From Lineus longissimus (taxonomy: Eukaryota; Nemertea; Pilidiophora; Heteronemertea; Lineidae): DNA of 64,000 nucleotides. The stretch spans positions 7,072,501 to 7,136,500 of the forward strand of contig NC_088313.1 of the NCBI RefSeq assembly GCF_910592395.1. Direction: 5' to 3'. Position 1 is the stretch's first letter; every line of letters starts with the position of its first letter. The notes below the pieces were generated by a model, which was not told the origin of the DNA, made no database searches, and saw only the letters and a program-made list of their open reading frames with translations. This document shows, one piece after another, positions 57,641 to 64,000 of this stretch. A program made the position numbers and the translations under genes.

Positions 57641-60235
57641 AACAAGAGGCCCAAGGGCCTGGCGCTCAGCTGGATGACCTAATAACATAGGACTGAGGGT
57701 GTAAAGTAGTAAATATCGGCTTTATACTACTGTTTGAAGGTCAAGAGAACACGTTATACCACTAAAATTTCCAATGCAGAGCTGCCAGCTGAAGGAAATA
57801 TGACTGAACTAATCATCCATGGTACGTAAATATTACAGGAGGCAACGGAAGATATCCCTAGTTCAGTATGTTGTATCGGTAGCTTTACAGAAAAGAAGTG
57901 TCAGAGAGGATGAGACTTCTCCATGGCCAACTGTGGTATGTCCAGGCTGGGTTGTACAGCACAAGGATACAAAATGCTGTCTGTAATTGAGAGGTATCCT
58001 GATTTAACAGAGGTCAAAATAAATAGAAATGACCAGTTTGGGACTAACACCACTGTCTTTTTTTTTTAATAAGGTAGAGATTACAGGAGTCAACAAAATT
58101 AATTTTATTGAGAGAAATTGACCTGTCCTGCAGGTGATTGGAATTTACAATACAAAGGGTCGTTTTTCATGACATTGTGCTCTACTGCGTATCCCTAGTG
58201 AGTCGATCGGGAACCAATCTATCCTTGGCGCAGACAGGTTCAAATTGGCTATATCTTGAATAGATTGAATTGCGATGAAAATCTAATGCAATAAAGGAGT
58301 AATATCGAAGAGACAAATTAATCAAACCAATTGTCCACAAACTCGGACCCTGCAATGGCGTGATGTATGCGTGCATATAAAAGTATATCAATTGGTCCGA
58401 TAGAGATGATGAGGCAATGTCAATATGCCTCGTTCCTTAGTCAGCAATATGCCCCTTTTTAAATTTTATACGGAGAAGAAGGAGAACCCAGATAGGCCTT
58501 CACATGTCGGCTTTCAAATTGCACGAACAAACTGTACTATCATCACTACTATAACTTTAAAATGCGTGCTCCTCCTACACGTAGCAATGTCTTGGCCAAA
58601 AAGGCACTTAGTCGACAGGCAAGCTAGAAGTTCAGCACCGTGAGCAGCTCCTTGGTAAGGCCATGTCAGGTTCTGCGCGCCTCTTAAGATACATCAAGTA
58701 TTGAAAGCTGTGGTGAGCACATAAAAAGACCATGTTCACCTTGATTTGAAAATCCCTTCATAATCAAGGGCTACCTCTGACTAATTTATAAACCACCACC
58801 CATAAACAATAGACCACCAATTTGACCCCAGCTCCTAACTGCGGGAAAACCCAAGTCCAGCAACCAAAAGTACCAAAAATACATTTTTGTTTACATTTGA
58901 ACTGCACACTATGCGTTTGTTTACAGTTTCATTTCCCGCAGGTCAGCAGGTATACCGGCTGATCCAATCATCCCCTTACAGCCAGCTGTTCAAAAGGTAA
59001 CGTTATTCACCCCACAGGGAGTGCAGGTAATTGATTAAGCCCCTGCATAACTTAACAGCAATGGCTTGGCTTCTGTGAGTGGTAAGGAGAATTGACAGTG
59101 TCCGATTAAGAATCCCTCATTACTGCTCCGCTGAAGTAAATTTTTGAATAAAACCAAGACGTTGCATCAGGGTAAGGTGTCACCACCATTCATGCAAAAT
59201 TTCAAGGCGATCCAAAGCCGCTAAGTGTGACTTTATTCGTCCCCCGGCCCTTCTAATATTATTATATAGAAGATGACGTCATTTCTGGTGATTCCCTACG
59301 TTGTCCAATGAGCGCTTTTTAAAGTGTGCCATTTGGCATGCATTGGCATGCAATGTATTTTATCAGCGCTGCCAATTGCCGAACAGAATGCTGTAGCTCC
59401 GTCAATTTTGAGTCAATTTTTATGGGAGTAACATTATTGTGTTGCTTAAAACGTCTACTTTTTACTCATGTAAGAATCGTAGTACTAAAAACTAATATGC
59501 AAACAGAATCATGCCGATTCACTGCACATACTGTGGGAATTCTCCACTTCAAAATACATCGCGAACAGAGCGTGCACTTCCGATATCATTTTCACAGAAT
59601 TGTGGCCAAATTTTCAAGAACTAATTTCTGAAAGTATTCCTTTAAGACCTTATGACTACCCACTGAAAGGAACTAGTGATAATATCGCCTACTTGACTAC
59701 TTTTTAGCAGAAAATTGGTTACTTGTTGCAAAATCAATCTTCCATCTTTTGACTGGTCCGGGCACAGTGGGTATGCTGAAATATGGCCTGGTTCCTTGGT
59801 CAATTCAATGCGCAGAATACAACTGCGCAACTATACGTCATAACCCGGGCTTTTAAATCGTCAAAAAATCTGTCAAATGTGCCTGTAGCGCCAACTGGCG
59901 GTGAAAACTAAACTAATTCCATTACAAGTCAAAACGAAAAATTATTAAAAAATATTCGGCCAGATTTGAAAACAATATTTCCTCTGTGGACCAAGGTATA
60001 AAGGAAAGAATTTTAAACTTCCCGATGACCTCATTCGCCGAATGTAGGTCTGATCGCGCTAATTTTTGGTTTCTGAGTTCCCCTTGGGCTATTCCTAATT
60101 TAGGCCGTCAAGAAAGTGCCTAGGTCTCACGGTTACAAAATGCCCAAAATTGACATGGAAGGATGGCAGGAAGGACGGACACCATTCCCTTAGTAATATG
60201 ATCAGCTTCGCTGACTTTGTCAGCTGAGCTTAAAA
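57641..60235 (-). mobile_element. Helentron-like element, copy F
   Basis: Minus-strand copy in SET gene intron 3, from AACAAGAGGCCCAAGGGCC (57641) to the complement of TTTTAAGCTCAGCTGACAAA (60235). 57641-59150 mirrors copy D's right part, and 59276-59660 mirrors copy B. It supplies the uninterrupted version of the site used by the 23033-23546 transposon. No replicase frame. Confidence 0.65.
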
Positions 60236-60295
60236 TTTGTCTGAAATTGGCGGTGCTCGCATCGAAGCTTGAAAGTTTCTGTGGAGGTCGGTTTA

Positions 60296-61452
60296 CAGGT
60301 AAACAACAAGAAGGCTGATTTTTTGCTGAGTCATATTGCCGTGGTCACACTGGGGTTTTAACACGAATTGAATTCGAATTAAAACGTTGATACGTATTGG
60401 GGCGTCACACTCAATTCGGTTCATACCGATCTCAATCCGCTTCAACCAACACGGTTCTTAAACCGAATTGAATGCGAATCAGCTAATCCGAATCAACGAA
60501 ACCGTATTGAGATTTCAAGTGTGACGCGCTTGATACGAATTAAGGTTTTCGATCGCACTGCGCATGCGCCCGGCGCATGGAAAGTGACCTTTGACCGCGG
60601 GAACTAGTGCTCCGAACTAGTTAACTGATGTATTTAAATGATGTCATTAACTCAAACTCCCCTGCACGTGACTTGCATTTCCATTTCCTGGCAAGGTATG
60701 TTGCCGCCGGTTCGTTGGTCAAAGGTACGCTGGTCAGCAACATCGTCACGGCGGGGTTTTCCCCGGTTTTGGCCTCGTTTTCAAGGGCGAGGCCGGGATT
60801 CTCCGCATTTAGCGACGGTGTTGTAGGCATGGCAGGGAGATGGAAATGGTCAAGCACCTTACGCGATTTTAATTTGTTAATAATGACTGTGTGATACTTT
60901 GATATTATATACTTATATGTTTTGTACTTGTAAATTTTATTCTCCCGTATGGGAGGTTAATAAATGATAATAATAATAATAGATGGCGCGTCGTTAGTAC
61001 GCATTGAGTGTGGCGCGTTTTAAACCGATTTGAATGCGTATTCGGGCCAGTGTGACGCGACCGTTCTGAAACTGGATTAACCAATTCGTATTCCGGAGAG
61101 CGCTCTACGGAATTCGGTTTCAATTCGCATCAACACCCTAAACGTAGCGGTGGCCCTTGCTCTCCGTGTTCCAAATGTACTATAGCTCCTTCCAAACTAA
61201 GTGAATAAGCACAGGCTGGGTGTCAGTTGGTGGTTATCTAGAAATTCGTCAAACCATGTGCTCAAATCCTAAAGCAGTTAGAACATCCTCAAAACGAAGT
61301 GAATGGACACAGGCTGGGTATCAGTACATTTGGAACACAGATGGCAATGACCACCGCTCGGTTTCGATTGGATTTCACTTATTTTTTAGGGTGTTAGGGC
61401 CTAATCAAAGTCTATACCTCATCAAAAAATCAGCCTTCTTTTTGTTTACCTG
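60296..61452. mobile_element. Long-range inverted repeat with nested MITE
   Basis: Outer arms of 30 bp: CAGGTAAACAACAAGAAGGC at 60296 and its complement ending at 61452, one or two mismatches. Inside, 60345-61160 is packed with CGAATTGAAT/AATTCGGTTT words and CACACTGG/CCAGTGTG, probably a second degenerate palindromic element. Within that lies a LINE-like tail (GGGAGGTTAATAAATGATAA and then ATA repeats, about 60940-60982). Confidence 0.5.
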
Positions 61453-61643
61453 CGGCTAACCCTTAAAGGCTATTCGAAGCGCACTTGGACAAGGTGCAGC
61501 CACTGTGATCATCCAGTGCAGGTGTAGCCATGTAAAGTGCGCTAAGGAGTCCAATTACATTTACATTTTCAATTACATAGAAATCATGGACTAAACCGGA
61601 ATGCGATCTATGTGTGATACTGTTTGTTTTGCTGATATTTCAG

Positions 61644-61701
61644 AATGCTGCAACTCGTTCATTCCCTGAACTGGATGTGAAACAAATTGATAAATCAGAC
61701 G
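61644..61701 (+). CDS. SET gene exon 4 (58 bp)
   Basis: Acceptor GCTGATATTTCAG, donor GTAAGA at 61702. Encodes NAATRSFPELDVKQIDKSD plus one base. It starts at a codon boundary, as required by exon 3. Too short for the usual ORF thresholds; supported by splice sites and phase on both sides. Function unknown, probably a linker after the SET domain. Confidence 0.65.
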
Positions 61702-62688
61702 GTAAGAAAATTATTTCCTTCCTAGGAATAAATAGAGATGAGAATGGCTAAGCACCCCCCCCCCCCCCCCAAGCATTAGGTGGGTGTACCTATGCTCTGG
61801 TATCCCCTTGATACGCCAGATTTGGCCCGTTCGGATCAATTTGTCTCATAATTTACCCTTAAATACGGGGCATGGTGCTGTTAGCAGAAGCTCATTCTCA
61901 TAGAATACCTTTGATTGCCAAAAGTACCCCCTTTTTCACGATTTGTGCGGAAAAGTCTTCGTAATTGAGGTAGGAAAAAGGACCAATTTTTCGTACTTTT
62001 TACATACGCGCATGCGGTCACCCAAGGTATACGAGTGTGTGTTTTGGGGGGGGGCGCATCCGGCGCACGCCACCTCTATTTTGACAATTCTTTTATTTTG
62101 ACCATGTACAGAGCGCAAAAAAACATAGTTTTAATGAACAACCTCATCCATAGGATAATCCGAGGGCCTTTGACATGGGGGGTGGGGGGGGCGGTCGGTA
62201 TTACCCTAGCGTCAATGATGTTTGGGAAGAATTTGATCTGGGTACTTCTACGGTACTGCCACTAGCGGACACGGGGTATATCGTAAAGGCTTATGCCATT
62301 TATCGATATTTTCAAAAGCTCCTTTTTTTGTAATTTATAATCTTTTTTCTATTAGACAGTTACATGTATATATCATTAATAAGAGTCACCTTACATGGAT
62401 GATGATTCATGATTCATGATTAGGCGGTGTAAACGTTAGAGGCATGTCTTAGTTAATTAATTGTATTTGCATACGATCAATTATGGGCCTCGAATGCCAT
62501 AGATCCAGGGTGTTGTGATTACCCACAGGTTGGATTTGGATAATGGGTGGGATTGCCTCACTAAAATTGGCAGCTCAGTCAGCCAGTTCAGCAAGATTGA
62601 GTGGCGGGTGTTTTATCATCTGCTGTTGGTATGTGTATTGGGCGCATTGGTGTCTGAACTTGAATTTAATTTCTTTCTATGGGTATAG

Positions 62689-62859
62689 CAGTTCAAAGGC
62701 CTGTTGGTGAAATAAGGACAACACCACCTGATGAGATGGATAATGAAATTAACCCTGGCACATCTGTTGCAATCACAACCTCGGAAGTTTTACACCTTGA
62801 AAAACATGAACATGGAACCAAGGAGTCAGATGAAGGTGAAACCAAGGAGTCCAGGAAAA
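62689..62859 (+). CDS. SET gene exon 5: acidic linker
   Basis: Acceptor TTTCTTTCTATGGGTATAG, donor GTGAGT at 62860. With the base carried over from exon 4 it reads AVQRPVGEIRTTPPDEMDNE and then a Glu/Lys/Thr-rich stretch with an internal duplication (GTKESDEGETKESRK). Probably a disordered linker. It ends with one base of a codon. Confidence 0.65.
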
Positions 62860-63684
62860 GTGAGTAGGGTAATCATAGTCTATAATTGATCATTGATAGC
62901 TGATGATGAGATATTAAGCGGACTTGAACTCGTCCTGTAGGTGGGTAGCATTGCTTGATCGATTGAGCCATTCCAAAAAAGGAAGTGCCGTGTTGATCAC
63001 TGTATGAATATACTCTCCATTCGTATTTCTACTTCTTGGGGCCGATGACCAGGTTTAGGCCCAGCCCCTAATACAAAGGATTCATCAATTGCATTCACCC
63101 TGTATTACAGCCCTTCTCACCAACAAAAATAGGCCTGGGTAATCTCTTTTAAAGGGACCCTAACATGCATATTCAATGAGGTAGGCGTTCTCTAGAAGGG
63201 ACCATAGAAAGAAGAATCGAGAGTATTACAATTATTGTTGTACACCGTTTTTTTTGCTGGCCACGTGACCAAGTTTAACGCAGCAGACCAGAGATTACAA
63301 TACTATATTCCTTTGATCAGTTATTTGTTTGACAATCGCTTTTCTAGGCAACCTTGTATTAGTGATAACCGTCAGAACAGGCTGAGAAGCATTGGTAGGC
63401 GTCCCGGGGTAGGCGTACGCCATCAGGGATTCGAAATCTCGGTAGCGAGCGACTTTTGTGGACACTCGTACACCGTAGCGTTCATCGGGTCCTGTATTTC
63501 ATTCCACCGGCTGGTACTATTCGTTTTGTTCACGGGCGTATGAAAGGCGAACGCCTATGCTGACCAACCATTTATTGCCCTGCGAACAAAAGATTAGATG
63601 AAATTGTACAAGCTGGACAGAATGCACTCGTGGTAAAAGCAGCCCATTTACGGTGTACGAGCGTCCAGTGTATTCGATTTGCAG

Positions 63685-64000
63685 GCCCACTGCATGATCA
63701 GATTAATCTCTACCTGGATGAAATAGAAAGAAACGGAGAGTTGGGCACCTTCATTAGTGATGCGAAGCAGTCTTCGAAGGATGGTCATAAACTGTTAATC
63801 TATTGGGATGAGGAAATGCAGCAGAGGTCGAAGAACCACATGACCTACGCTGATTTGTACTATGGGGATTATTTCACTGACCAACTGCTTCACAAGGCTA
63901 GGAATGATCTCAGAGGAATCGACGAAAGTGGTCATGTTCTTATTGTACTTGCAGACCTTGTTATGGACGATTTCCACCACCAGATGTGTGCAGAGAGTAA
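63685..64000 (+). CDS. Probable SET gene exon 6: unknown C-terminal domain, runs off the window
   Basis: A frame open to the window edge with protein-like composition: PLHDQINLYLDEIERNGELG, ISDAKQSSKDGHKLLIYWDE, MTYADLYYGDYFTDQLLHKA, GHVLIVLADLVMDDFHHQMC. An acceptor TGTATTCGATTTGCAG at 63684 leaves two bases that complete the codon from exon 5. The frame is open leftward to about 63565, so the exon could begin earlier (another acceptor near 63633 also fits the phase). I do not recognise the domain; it is mixed helix and strand and looks globular. Confidence 0.55.

Noticed and set aside
63390-63445. GGGATTCGAAATCTC resembling a tRNA T-arm
   Set aside because: No foldable acceptor or anticodon arm upstream.
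63235-63543. 102-codon ORF between SET exons 5 and 6
   Set aside because: Its possible acceptor at the TTTTCTAG/GCAACC junction is out of phase with exon 5 and leads to a stop; no domain seen.

Overview
This window reads as marine invertebrate nuclear DNA. Evidence is introns with GT/AG borders, many transposon families in every state of decay, long microsatellites, long poly-G/poly-C runs, and very frequent AGGCCTA/TAGGCCTA words. The TE mix (Ty3/gypsy of Mag type, BEL/Pao, L2/CR1-like LINE, pogo, Harbinger, Helentron-like elements with TTTTTAGCTCAGCTGA and GGCCCTTGGGCCTCTTGTT ends) fits an echinoderm or hemichordate best; the species is an inference. It is not bacterial, and promoters, operons or CRISPR arrays of prokaryotic type are not expected.

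Layout. 1-2.7 kb: a 243-bp foldback element, then 1.1 kb of TCATCG-type microsatellite. 2.7-6.3 kb: a broken minus-strand Ty3/gypsy element keeping its 5' LTR and primer-binding site but losing its 3' end. 6.3-9.5 kb: a ~160-bp satellite invaded by a 1.33-kb TRIM-like LTR element and a 587-bp foldback transposon. 10-12 kb: a Helentron-like element with a TA-flanked foldback nested in it. 15.1-20.0 kb: a BEL/Pao polyprotein open for 1632 codons but lacking integrase. 22.4-24.6 kb: a second Helentron-like copy with a nested foldback. 25.5-33.4 kb: three Helentron-like elements nested inside one another, with the insertion junctions provable from sister copies in the window. 33.7-37.1 kb: a decayed L2/CR1-like LINE.

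Host genes. At 37.4 kb lies a short intronless ORF (115 aa, helical, Ser/Glu-rich tail) with a TATA box and, 26 bases after the stop, a perfect match to the histone-mRNA 3' stem-loop consensus followed by a purine-rich element. From 42,987 to beyond the right edge runs a phase-consistent multi-exon gene on the plus strand encoding a KMT5A/SET8-like SET domain (exons at 42987-43107, 54764-54929, 57142-57343, 61644-61701, 62689-62859 and probably 63685-64000+). Its introns hold most of the remaining transposons: a foldback at 47.8 kb, LINE fragments at 49 and 54 kb, a pogo element with a nested Harbinger element at 50.7-52.2 kb, and a Helentron-like copy at 57.6-60.2 kb.

The strongest leads are the putative histone-type 3' end on a non-histone gene, the nested rolling-circle-like elements, the SET gene with an Asn-Asp in place of the usual Asn-His, and several foldback elements whose pre-insertion sites are present elsewhere in the same window.
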